NCBI GenBank assembly: GCA_944325775.1 | Contig: CALVBL010000027.1 | Location: 1 to 19,563 of the forward strand | Source: an uncultured Helicobacter sp. | GTDB taxonomy: Bacteria > Campylobacterota > Campylobacteria > Campylobacterales > Helicobacteraceae | DNA length: 19,563 nt | Reading direction: 5' to 3' | Shown here: positions 6,791-14,683 of the stretch, piece after piece | Position numbering within the stretch: position 1 is the stretch's first letter | How the letters are laid out: each line of letters opens with the position of its first letter | Program-made: the position numbers and the translations under genes | Notes under the pieces: generated by a model | The model's input: the letters and a program-made list of their open reading frames with translations, nothing else | The model's database searches: none | What the model was told of the DNA's origin: nothing

Positions 6791-9700
6791 CTATCCCACC
6801 CAGTGCAATGTATCAAAATGCTCTTTAATCGCAGAATCCACCAGCACATCGCTCACAAAGGTGTATTGACTATCATTGTTTTTGATGAGGATACGCAGCT
6901 CCCTAGCCCCCTTGTGCGTGCGTGAAAACTCCTTGATCTCTGCAAAAGTGCGCTCAATCACATTTGCCTGCACATCATTAGAATCCACCACCAACGTGAG
7001 CGGCGTGCAAGTATCGATCACTTGGGGACGCAAATCTAATGGAATAGGCTGTGGGCTAGATTCTAAATCATGTCCATCTTTGTATTTTTTGAGACGCACT
7101 TTTTGATCCTTGGCATCTTCAAGTGTGAGGATATCCATCACGCGCACCTCTTTTTTATCGTCCATTTGTTCGATCTTGCATTTAAATACAAATGGTTCAT
7201 CGGGATCGCGGCTTGGATCTCGTAATTCTTCAATCCTAAGCAAGTGCTTTTCAAAAATCGTAAAACTCGAACTCCCACCAAAGTCTAGCAATCCCACAAT
7301 CCCATAGGGTTTGCCTTTTTTGCTGATCTTGCGTTTGACCTCAATGATTTTGCCCACCAGCATACATTGACTACCCACTTCAAGCGTATCGATGTCTGCC
7401 ATCATACTCACGCCTTTAAGTGCATCTATTTGGGACTTGAATCTATCGAGTGGATGCCCACCGATGTAGATTCCAAGGCATTCAAATTCATATTGTAAGA
7501 GCATATTAGAATCATACTCCTGTGTATTTTTGATATTGAGATTCACACTTATAGCGTCAAAATCCTCTTTAGCAAAAAGCGAAGTGCTATCAAGCTGCGC
7601 GTTGCCCTTGTCTTTTTGCCGTCCAGCTTCGCAAATGGTATCGATATTATCCAGCATACTTTTGCGTGAGAATCCAAGCCCATCAAGGCTACCACTTTTG
7701 ATGAGTGGCTCAAGCGAACGTTTGGTGAGTTTAGAAAAATCCACGCGCCCGATAAAATCCGCCAGATCTTTATAGTTTCCATTTTGTTCGCGCTCGACTA
7801 TGATATCCTCTATGGGGGCTTCGCCCAAACCTTTGATCGCGCTAAGTCCGAAGACAATTTTTTTCACACCCTCGATCTCACTCACGCCAAAGTCATTTTC
7901 AGAATAATTCACATGCGGCGGAAGCACATCGAGATTAAGTGATTTGACTTCATTTATGTATTTTGCTACAGATTCTACTTTGTTTGTCTCACTGGTGAGC
8001 ATGGCTGCCATAAACTCATGCTGATAGTAGGTCTTGAGATAGGCAGTCTGATAGGTGATCATCGCGTAAGCCGCGGAGTGTGATTTGTTGAATCCATAGC
8101 CAGCAAATTTGACGATGAGCTCCCACAAATCCTCGGCTTTTTGTCTATCTAAGCCATTTTTTTGTGCTCCATCGGCGAATTCTTTTTTGAGGCGCAGCAT
8201 TTCATCGACTTTCTTTTTTCCCATAGCACGACGCACGAGATCCGCCCCACCAAGTGAAAATCCACCCACAGCCTGCACGATCTGCATCACCTGCTCTTGA
8301 TACACGATGATCCCATAGGTAGGGCGCAAAATCGGCTCAAGTATATCAAAGACATAAGTGATAGGTGCTTGCCCATGCTTGCGTTTGATAAAATCATCAA
8401 GCATACCAGATTCCATAGGACCGGGGCGATAGAGCGCAAGCATCGCGATGATATCTTCAAATGTGCTAGGTTTTAACTTTTTGCTTAGATCTTGCATACC
8501 TTCAGATTCTATCTGGAATAACCCAAGTGTATTACCACTCTGAATCGTCTGAAAGACTGCGGGATCTTCCATAAGCATAGTGGTGAAGTCGATATCTATA
8601 TCATAACGCTTTTTGATGAGCTTGAGTGCATCATCAATCATCGTGAGCGTTTTTAAGCCCAAAAAGTCAAATTTGATGAGATCCACAGGCTCAAGCCAAT
8701 CCATAGAATACTGCGTAACCACGCCCTTTGTCTTGTCATTGGCATACAGCGGGACTTTGTGCCAAAGCTCTTGGGCAGAATCTATCACGATAGCCGCGGC
8801 GTGGATACCTGCATTGCGCTTTAGTCCTTCAAGGGCTAGGGCGCGATCCCACACTTCTTTTGCCTTAGGGTTGTTTTGCACAAGCTCGCGGATTTTGGGC
8901 TCTTTTTCCCACGCGCCATCTTTTTCTTTGCCATCTTTGCCCACTTGTTTGGTAAGCGTGATACCTAGCTCATTTGGGATAAGCTTAGCAAAGGCATCAG
9001 CCTCGGCATAGGGCATCTCGAGCACGCGCCCTACATCGCGTATCACGCCTTTGGCTAAAAGAGAACCAAAGGTGATGACTTGGGCGACATTGTATTTGCC
9101 ATACACGCGCGTAACATACTCGATCATCTCGCCGCGCCGCCGTTGGCAAAAGTCCATATCGATATCGGGCATACTCACGCGCTCGGGGTTTAGGAATCGC
9201 TCAAAGAGCAAGTCGTATTTGATAGGATCGATATTGGTGATAGAAAGGCTATAGGCTACAAGGCTCCCCGCCGCCGAGCCTCTGCCCGGTCCTACGGGGA
9301 TACCATTAGTCTTGGCAAAATTCACAAAATCCCACACGATAAGCATATAACCCGGGAATTTCATATTGGTAATGATCTCAATTTCTTGCTCTAGTCGCTC
9401 TTTATAGCGCGTGTGCTCACTTTGTGGCACATTTTGGAGTCGCTTAGCTAGCCCCTCGCGGCATTTGTAGGCAAAATACACAGAATCTGTGATAGATTCT
9501 ATATCCATTCCTAGCACAGAATCTAAGCCCTCTTTTTTGGCGTATTCTTGGGTGTTTTTGAAAGTCGGCGGGGTGGCGGGGGTGTTGTGCAGGATAATCT
9601 CGCCTGTGTGCTTGTTTTTTATCTCTTTGTTTTTGAGGCTGATATTTAGCTGGCATTTTTGGGCAATCTCTTGGGTGTTTGCGAGCACTTCTGGGATATC

Positions 9701-10474
9701 TAAGAAGAGCTTTTGCATTTGCTCTGGGGATTTGATATAAAATTCCTTAACGATATGCTTTAGCCCCTTAGAATCCCCCATAAGCACGCGGAATGCGATG
9801 TTTTGCGCGTCGGCATCATCTTGCAATGTGTAGTGCGTGTCGTTGGTAGCAATGACTTTGATCCCTAGCTCTCTGCCAAGCCGCAGAATCTGCTCATCGA
9901 TAAAATACTGGTCGCCAATCCCGTGGCGCATAATCTCTAGGTAAAAATCCTCGCCAAAGATGTCCTTATACTCAAGTGCTATGTCCTTTGCCACTTCATA
10001 GCCCTTCGCCCCAAAGCGCACATTGCGCTCGTTTTTGGTATTAAGATGCCAATTTATCTCGCCCTGCAGGCACGCCGAGCTACACACAAGCCCATCGCTA
10101 TGCTCACGCAGGAGCTTTTTATTAATCCTAGGGTAGTAGTAAAAGCCATTGATGAAGGATTGGGAGCTAAGATACATAAGGTTTTTGTAGCCTGTCTCGT
10201 TTTTGGCAAAAAGGCAGAGATGGAATCGCTGTTTGATACTTTTGTCGTTGAGCTCATCGCCATTGTGGATATAGGCTTCTAAGCCGATGATGGGGTTTAT
10301 GCCCTCTTCTTTCATCGCGACATAAAACTCTAGCGCGCCAAACATATTGCCGTGATCAGTGATAGCCACAGAATCCATACCAAGCGCGCGGATTTGCTTA
10401 GCGAGATTTTTGATTTTGTTCAATCCATCTAAGAGAGAAAACTCGGTGTGCAAATGCAAATGTGTAAAGCTCAT
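6791..10474 (-). CDS. dnaE: DNA polymerase III subunit alpha
   Basis: DnaE is the catalytic subunit of the replicative polymerase. The protein is 1227 residues from the chosen start. It opens with the PHP domain (THLHLHTEFSLLDG at the N-terminus, later ITDHGNMFGALEF), then the polymerase core with GPGRGSAAGS and the catalytic aspartates in MPDIDMDFCQ (about D437 and D439), followed by GYGFNKSHSAAYA and the fingers and beta-binding region. The C-terminus carries an OB-fold-like part around VGKIIEVKRKISKKGKPYGI. I start it at 10474 because AAGGAG lies 6 bp upstream and the protein then begins MSFTHLHLH as in relatives; a longer frame to 10561 has no ribosome site. A variable polar insertion lies at about residues 315-350. 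A TATAAT box lies 35 bp upstream. The broken gene at 6207-6769 follows 21 bp after the stop. Confidence 0.97.
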   Translation of the reverse strand: MSFTHLHLHTEFSLLDGLNKIKNLAKQIRALGMDSVAITDHGNMFGALEFYVAMKEEGINPIIGLEAYIHNGDELNDKSIKQRFHLCLFAKNETGYKNLMYLSSQSFINGFYYYPRINKKLLREHSDGLVCSSACLQGEINWHLNTKNERNVRFGAKGYEVAKDIALEYKDIFGEDFYLEIMRHGIGDQYFIDEQILRLGRELGIKVIATNDTHYTLQDDADAQNIAFRVLMGDSKGLKHIVKEFYIKSPEQMQKLFLDIPEVLANTQEIAQKCQLNISLKNKEIKNKHTGEIILHNTPATPPTFKNTQEYAKKEGLDSVLGMDIESITDSVYFAYKCREGLAKRLQNVPQSEHTRYKERLEQEIEIITNMKFPGYMLIVWDFVNFAKTNGIPVGPGRGSAAGSLVAYSLSITNIDPIKYDLLFERFLNPERVSMPDIDMDFCQRRRGEMIEYVTRVYGKYNVAQVITFGSLLAKGVIRDVGRVLEMPYAEADAFAKLIPNELGITLTKQVGKDGKEKDGAWEKEPKIRELVQNNPKAKEVWDRALALEGLKRNAGIHAAAIVIDSAQELWHKVPLYANDKTKGVVTQYSMDWLEPVDLIKFDFLGLKTLTMIDDALKLIKKRYDIDIDFTTMLMEDPAVFQTIQSGNTLGLFQIESEGMQDLSKKLKPSTFEDIIAMLALYRPGPMESGMLDDFIKRKHGQAPITYVFDILEPILRPTYGIIVYQEQVMQIVQAVGGFSLGGADLVRRAMGKKKVDEMLRLKKEFADGAQKNGLDRQKAEDLWELIVKFAGYGFNKSHSAAYAMITYQTAYLKTYYQHEFMAAMLTSETNKVESVAKYINEVKSLNLDVLPPHVNYSENDFGVSEIEGVKKIVFGLSAIKGLGEAPIEDIIVEREQNGNYKDLADFIGRVDFSKLTKRSLEPLIKSGSLDGLGFSRKSMLDNIDTICEAGRQKDKGNAQLDSTSLFAKEDFDAISVNLNIKNTQEYDSNMLLQYEFECLGIYIGGHPLDRFKSQIDALKGVSMMADIDTLEVGSQCMLVGKIIEVKRKISKKGKPYGIVGLLDFGGSSSFTIFEKHLLRIEELRDPSRDPDEPFVFKCKIEQMDDKKEVRVMDILTLEDAKDQKVRLKKYKDGHDLESSPQPIPLDLRPQVIDTCTPLTLVVDSNDVQANVIERTFAEIKEFSRTHKGARELRILIKNNDSQYTFVSDVLVDSAIKEHFDTLHWVG

Positions 10475-10508
10475 ATTACGCTCCTTGCGAGGGCTTATTT
10501 GGCGGGGC

Positions 10509-10514
10509 ATTATA
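10509..10514 (-). promoter_or_regulatory. -10 element of dnaE
   Basis: On the - strand this reads TATAAT, ending 34 bp before the dnaE start codon and giving a leader of roughly 28 bases. The surrounding CATTATAATG is partly palindromic, so a + strand TATAAT also exists at 10511-10516; the - strand use has the better spacing to its gene. Confidence 0.5.
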
Positions 10515-10548
10515 ATGAGATGTTTATTTAAAGCCCATAAATCCGCGC

Positions 10549-10554
10549 TACAAT
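10549..10554 (+). promoter_or_regulatory. Candidate -10 element for the MORN-repeat lipoprotein operon
   Basis: TACAAT lies 49 bp upstream of the GTG start at 10604, leaving a leader of about 43 bases that contains the ribosome site AAGGA. No -35 hexamer is evident. A + strand TATAAT at 10511-10516 is a possible alternative. Confidence 0.4.
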
Positions 10555-10603
10555 TTTCCACGATTTTTACGATTATGCACCAAACTCTAGGTAAGGACTT
10601 CTG

Positions 10604-11395
10604 GTGAAAATAAGTTCGAGATTTTTGCGCTATAGTGTGCGATGTGCTGCGTTGGTATGTGCGCTCATAGGGCTATATAGCTGCTCTCCTCAAACAAACT
10701 CAATAAGCATTCAAGCCAACTCCACCACTTCTGCCCAGTCTAGTTTAGATTCACAAGCTATTGATAGCAAAAATAGTGGAGATTTTAAAAACCTTGCAAG
10801 CACTCAAAGCACACCCAAACCAAAGCAAAAAGACACCACCAAAGCCCCAAAATCCAAGCCAGCAAGCTCCAAAGATTCACAACACAAATCCGCTGCTAAC
10901 ACTACCCCGCAAGAGAACGATGTATCATCTCAAGCTAGTCAAGACAATAACGATACCAAAGACAAGCCCAAAGATTCACAAGGGTTGAAATTCGCCTACA
11001 AAGACCTTATAGCACAATCCCATGAAGGTGTAGAAGGCGGCACAGATGAGGGTGTGGATTACAACTACACGGGTGTGGTGCGCTTGTATTATGATAATGG
11101 TGCGATTGCGTGGGAGATCAGCTTCAAAGACGGCAAACAAGATGGCTGGACGAAATGGTATTACGACAATGGACAGGTGCGCACGCAGATGTTTTTTGTC
11201 AATGGCAATGCCAATGGCGAGTCGCTGTGGTATTATCGGCATGGAGTGGTGCGTGAGCAGGGCAGATACGAAAATGACCTAGCCAATGGTGAATCCAGAC
11301 TCTACACCCCAAAAGGCGTGCTCAAATACACGATCCTCTATCGTAATGGCAGAGAAATCTCACGCCAAGAATACAACCACAAAGGGGCGCTATGA
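10604..11395 (+). CDS. MORN/YwqK-like repeat lipoprotein
   Basis: The 263-residue protein starts at a GTG with AAGGA 6 bp upstream. The N-terminus is a lipoprotein signal with basic residues, a hydrophobic run and lipobox LYSC (Cys27). Residues about 30-130 are a low-complexity, probably disordered stretch rich in S, T, K, Q, P and D. From about residue 150 to the end there are four to five repeats of about 23 residues with the pattern YY.NG......F.NG...G...WY, as in MORN-variant and YwqK-type proteins. Such repeats usually form an open beta structure, and their role is structural or binding rather than enzymatic. Databases often label the family 'antitoxin YwqK', but no toxin gene is near. 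The stop overlaps the start of the next gene (ATGA), so the DMT transporter is translationally coupled. Precise function unknown. Confidence 0.85.
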   Translation: MKISSRFLRYSVRCAALVCALIGLYSCSPQTNSISIQANSTTSAQSSLDSQAIDSKNSGDFKNLASTQSTPKPKQKDTTKAPKSKPASSKDSQHKSAANTTPQENDVSSQASQDNNDTKDKPKDSQGLKFAYKDLIAQSHEGVEGGTDEGVDYNYTGVVRLYYDNGAIAWEISFKDGKQDGWTKWYYDNGQVRTQMFFVNGNANGESLWYYRHGVVREQGRYENDLANGESRLYTPKGVLKYTILYRNGREISRQEYNHKGAL

Positions 11396-12318
11396 GTCCG
11401 CATATGATGCGCTATTCGCATATGAGTCTGGGCATCATCAATATGTTTGTCTCATCGCTGTTTTTTGCGATGATGAATGCGTGTGTAAAGATTCTATCGC
11501 CTAATATGAGCGCGGTGGAGAGCATATTTTTTCGATCTATTATTATGGTAGTGTTGCTTTTGGGGTGGTTTGCGTATAAACCCCCGCGCAAAAAAACCAA
11601 GCAAGGTGGCTGGTGGCTGTTGTTTTTTCGCTCGCTCTTTGGGGGACTTAGTATGCTCGCACTCTTTTATAACATCACGCATATTTCACTGGGTGTGGCA
11701 TCGACTTTCGCACAAACTATGCCCATTTATGTGGTGCTCCTCTCGATGCTTTTTCTCAAAGAGCGTGTGGGGTTTGTGGTGCTGTTTGCGACCTTACTAG
11801 GGTTTGGGGGGATTGTGCTTATTTGCGATCCGCATTTTAATTCTATTCCGTTTTTAAACATCGTGATGGGGATCATAGGTGGCTTTATGATGGCATTAGC
11901 GTTTATTAGCCTACGCAATCTCAAAGGGTATTTTGATGATAATGTGGTCGTGCTAGTCTTTGGGATCACGATGAGTGTGGTGAGTCTGGGGATCCTCATC
12001 GTGCAAGCAAGTATAGAATCTTGGCAAGCCGTATGGCACACACCCACTCTTGGTGAATGGGGCGTGGTCATCGCGATGGGGATTTTTGGGACTTGGGGGC
12101 AATATTTTTTGACCAAAGCCTATATGCTCGCACCTGCCGGGATAGTCGCACCTATTGACTATACGCGTGTGGTGTTTGGGCTGATTTTTGGCATTATGCT
12201 AGGCGATACGCTGCCACACTTTAGCGTGGGACTTGGTATAGTACTTGTGATCCTCTCTGGGATCATCATCGGACTACCAAATCTGCTCAAAGATCTTAGA
12301 AGCATCAAAAGGAGATAA
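11392..12318 (+). CDS. DMT-family (EamA) inner-membrane transporter
   Basis: This 308-residue, very hydrophobic protein has about ten predicted transmembrane helices in two repeats, the build of EamA/RhaT-type exporters of the drug/metabolite transporter superfamily. The first repeat ends with the typical segment SLGVASTFAQTMPIYVVLLS and LFLKERVG; the second has APAGIVAPIDYTRVVFGLIFG followed by a short GDTLPH loop. Substrate cannot be read from the sequence; relatives move amino acids, nucleosides or other small metabolites. The start ATG overlaps the stop of the lipoprotein gene by 4 bp, and the next gene begins 1 bp after its stop, so all three are one operon. An in-frame ATG ten codons in is a possible alternative start. 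Confidence 0.9.
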   Translation: MSPHMMRYSHMSLGIINMFVSSLFFAMMNACVKILSPNMSAVESIFFRSIIMVVLLLGWFAYKPPRKKTKQGGWWLLFFRSLFGGLSMLALFYNITHISLGVASTFAQTMPIYVVLLSMLFLKERVGFVVLFATLLGFGGIVLICDPHFNSIPFLNIVMGIIGGFMMALAFISLRNLKGYFDDNVVVLVFGITMSVVSLGILIVQASIESWQAVWHTPTLGEWGVVIAMGIFGTWGQYFLTKAYMLAPAGIVAPIDYTRVVFGLIFGIMLGDTLPHFSVGLGIVLVILSGIIIGLPNLLKDLRSIKRR

Positions 12319-12319
12319 T

Positions 12320-12742
12320 ATGTCCGAATCTATGGACAACCAAACCATAACACAACTGCTTAAGACCGCTAAAACCATCGCCATTTGTGGGCTTAGCCCT
12401 AATCCACAAAAAGATAGCTTCCTAGTCGCGCAGTATCTGCAAACACATGGCTTTGCCATCACGCCTATTTACCCCAAAGAAGAAGTGATCTTGGGTGAGA
12501 GAGTGTATCGTAGCCTAAGCGAAGCAGTGGCGGATAAGGGGTATTTTGATATTGTCGTGGCATTTCGCAATGCTAAGGCTTGTGAGGTACTTGCAGAAGA
12601 GATAGTCTCACTGCCTAGTGGCAGTGTGGGAGCATTTTGGATGCAGCTAGGCATACGCAGTGATGAGGTGGCCAGTCTTTTAGGCACACATCATATCCCA
12701 AACATACAAGATAAGTGCATAAAAATCGAGCATGCTCATTAA
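12320..12742 (+). CDS. CoA-binding domain protein (YccU family)
   Basis: The 140-residue protein is a single Rossmann-type CoA-binding domain, as in the stand-alone YccU/CoA_binding_2 family. The N-terminal IAICGLSPNPQKDSF holds the nucleotide-binding turn, followed by VAQYLQTHGFAITPIYPK, a central YFDIVVAFRNA and the late segment VGAFWMQLGI, all typical in order and spacing. It is thought to bind CoA or a similar cofactor; the biological role is not established. The ATG is preceded by AGGAG at proper spacing, and the gene starts one base after the stop of the DMT transporter, so it is the last gene of that operon. It ends in a short palindrome (GAGCATGCTC) at the stop codon with an AT-rich spacer after it. 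Confidence 0.88.
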   Translation: MSESMDNQTITQLLKTAKTIAICGLSPNPQKDSFLVAQYLQTHGFAITPIYPKEEVILGERVYRSLSEAVADKGYFDIVVAFRNAKACEVLAEEIVSLPSGSVGAFWMQLGIRSDEVASLLGTHHIPNIQDKCIKIEHAH

Positions 12743-12773
12743 TAATTTTTATCAAAAATACAAGAAAATAAAG

Positions 12774-12779
12774 TATAAT
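12774..12779 (+). promoter_or_regulatory. -10 element of the chemoreceptor gene
   Basis: A perfect TATAAT in an A-rich setting, 38 bp before the chemoreceptor start. The upstream 30 bp are strongly AT-rich, as in main-sigma promoters of Helicobacter. It lies in the 75-bp gap after the CoA-binding gene, so the chemoreceptor has its own transcript. Confidence 0.6.
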
Positions 12780-12817
12780 GTGGCTTCACATTAATGAATG
12801 ATCTAGGGGGATTCTAA

Positions 12818-14455
12818 ATGAAAAATTTATCCGTTCGTGCGCAGCTAAGTATTGGGTTTATCACGCTTGTTGTGCTTATTTTGATTATTGTTGCCGTGGG
12901 CTATATGAAAGTAGGCTTCATCTCCAAAACACTAGAAGAAATCAATCAAGTCAATTCCGTGAAACAAAGACATGCTATCAATTTCCGAGGGAGTGTGCAT
13001 GACCGATCTATCGGTATTCGTGACATTATCTTACTCGTGGATTCTAAAGAAATGCAGCAGACTTATAACCTCATCAAAAAGCTAGAGGAAAACTACGCTA
13101 CCAATGCTGTACAGCTTGATGAGATCCTTAAAAATGCGCAGATGGTCGATGATAAAGAGCGAGAGATCCTAAGCAATATCAAAGCAGTAGAGGCGAAAAC
13201 TATGCCTGTAACAAAGCAGCTTATTGACTACGCGCTTGCAAATGACAATACCAAGGCTACCGAGCTCTTAGATTCCAAAGTGCGGGGATATTTTGTCGAA
13301 TGGCTTGCTGTAATTAATCAGTTTATCAACTATCAAGAAGACAAAAACAAAAAGGCTAACGACATTGCCCAAGCAGAGGTTTTCTCGTATCTGACGACAG
13401 TGATTTGGCTCACGATTATTGCAGTGATCGTGGCGATTATCGTTTCAACTTTGATCATCAAAAACCTTATGTCCTCACTAGGTGGCGAGCCTAGAGTGGT
13501 GGCAGAGATCATGCGCAACATCGCGCAGGGCAATCTCCAGCAAAACATCAGCACCAAGGTGCCAAATAGTCTGCTAGATGCCACTGCAAAAATGCAAGAA
13601 CAACTAAAAACTATCGTGCGTGAGCTAATGAGCAACGCTCAAGATCTCAACCTCAAAGCCCAGAGCGTGGCAGAATCTTCAGACAAAGCCAGTAGGGCAT
13701 CAGCAGAGCAGGTGCAGTCTTCATCAGATTCAGCGCAGAAGATTCAAGAAATCGCGCACAATACAGATAGTATCGCCCAAGTCGCAACCCAGACGGAGGA
13801 GAACTCCTCCGCGACTACGGAGCTTTCACAAAAAGGGCGCGATGCGCTTATGCAGACTGTGAGTGAGATCGAACGTATCACCGAAACCGTCAATAGCTCC
13901 AATGAGCATATCAAGTCGCTTGAAAAACATGCACAAGACATTAGCTCCAGCACGCAACTCATCAAAGATATCGCCGATCAGACCAACCTCCTTGCACTCA
14001 ATGCCGCGATTGAGGCGGCGCGTGCAGGCGAGCATGGACGCGGGTTTGCTGTGGTGGCAGATTCTGTGCGCCAGCTTGCAGAGCGCACTCAAGATGCGAC
14101 TTCAGAGATCGCGGCGATGATTCAGATCATTCAGAGTGAGACACAAACAAGCGTGGAAGCTATGGAGGCAGCGGTACCACAGGCTGAGAAGGGACTACAG
14201 CTCGCACACGAGGCGACCAATATCCTCAATGAAATTTATCAGCAAGCCCAAGATTCACTCACTAAGGCAAAAGATGTCGCGCGTGCATCAAACGAGCAGG
14301 TGCAAGCCATAGGACAAATCAACACGACGATTTCTAATATGGCAGAGAGCTCCAAGCAAACAGCCAGTCTCATGGAGCAAAATACCAGCGCGAGCGAGAG
14401 TCTAGAGCAGATCTCTGCCACACTCAAAGCCCACATCGCACACTTCAAAATCTAA
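12818..14455 (+). CDS. Methyl-accepting chemotaxis protein with four-helix-bundle sensor
   Basis: A 545-residue transmembrane chemoreceptor that passes ligand signals to CheW/CheA. TM1 is at about residues 10-30. The periplasmic part (about 31-190) is helical and has the look of a 4HB-MCP sensor rather than a Cache domain. TM2 (about 193-214) is followed by a HAMP domain with the common LGGEP start and IAQGNL. The signalling hairpin tip is highly conserved, with DQTNLLALNAAIEAARAGE (from about residue 387) and GRGFAVVADSVRQLAERT. There is no C-terminal CheR/CheB-binding pentapeptide. Start ATG follows a GGGGGA ribosome site. It is a single gene between its own promoter and a strong inverted repeat. 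It is not clearly TlpA, B, C or D of H. pylori. The ligand is unknown. Confidence 0.95.
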   Translation: MKNLSVRAQLSIGFITLVVLILIIVAVGYMKVGFISKTLEEINQVNSVKQRHAINFRGSVHDRSIGIRDIILLVDSKEMQQTYNLIKKLEENYATNAVQLDEILKNAQMVDDKEREILSNIKAVEAKTMPVTKQLIDYALANDNTKATELLDSKVRGYFVEWLAVINQFINYQEDKNKKANDIAQAEVFSYLTTVIWLTIIAVIVAIIVSTLIIKNLMSSLGGEPRVVAEIMRNIAQGNLQQNISTKVPNSLLDATAKMQEQLKTIVRELMSNAQDLNLKAQSVAESSDKASRASAEQVQSSSDSAQKIQEIAHNTDSIAQVATQTEENSSATTELSQKGRDALMQTVSEIERITETVNSSNEHIKSLEKHAQDISSSTQLIKDIADQTNLLALNAAIEAARAGEHGRGFAVVADSVRQLAERTQDATSEIAAMIQIIQSETQTSVEAMEAAVPQAEKGLQLAHEATNILNEIYQQAQDSLTKAKDVARASNEQVQAIGQINTTISNMAESSKQTASLMEQNTSASESLEQISATLKAHIAHFKI

Positions 14456-14468
14456 GAATCTCCTATCT

Positions 14469-14504
14469 TTCATACAAGTTTTGCGATATGCAAACTTGTA
14501 TGAA
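14469..14504 (+). repeat. Perfect 13-bp inverted repeat after the chemoreceptor gene
   Basis: Arms at 14469-14481 and 14492-14504 pair without mismatch around the 10-base spacer TGCGATATGC; inside it, GC/GC can extend the stem with a bulge. It begins 13 bp after the chemoreceptor stop. The stem is strong but is not followed by a T-run on either strand, so it is either a 3'-end stabilising hairpin or a Rho-type end point rather than a classic intrinsic terminator. Confidence 0.55.
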
Positions 14505-14683
14505 GCCCCAGCCTAGTTTATAAACAATTTACCCAAAATCGCATTCCTAGCGCCGATACCACAAAACCATAGAATCTCGCCAAAAATTGAAATGTATGAA
14601 CGCGTAAGCGGGGTGAGCAAAAATTCGCTCTCCGCGAGCGATACCAAGTTATGCTAAGCAAATTATAATAAAAATATTAGTCT
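14505..14683. other. Convergent noncoding gap
   Basis: Between the chemoreceptor and the - strand Fe-S gene, 14456-14683 holds no plausible gene on either strand. Besides the two hairpins listed separately it is AT-rich next to the Fe-S gene's end, with TATTATAATT on the - strand at about 14674-14660 that could pass as a -10 box but has no gene to serve. Confidence 0.5.
14618..14641 (-). terminator. Intrinsic terminator of the argF-hemN-Fe-S operon
   Basis: On the - strand TCGCTC (14641-14636), loop GCGGA and GAGCGA (14630-14625) form a 6-bp stem followed by ATTTTTGC. It is about 43 bp after the Fe-S protein stop and is the natural end of the operon. A second, competing fold pairs GCGGAGAGC with GCTCACCCCGC just downstream. 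Confidence 0.6.

Noticed and set aside
8613..9011. 132-codon + strand frame, with other + strand frames across 6876-10282
   Set aside because: All are antisense to dnaE, whose motifs run through the region; their products are serine-rich as expected for shadows.
10604..11395. Reading the YwqK-like lipoprotein as an antitoxin of a toxin-antitoxin pair
   Set aside because: The name comes from database labels; it is a lipoprotein and no toxin-like gene adjoins it.
11727..12116. 129-codon - strand frame
   Set aside because: Antisense to the DMT transporter; composition (P, T, I rich) is that of a mirror frame of a membrane protein.
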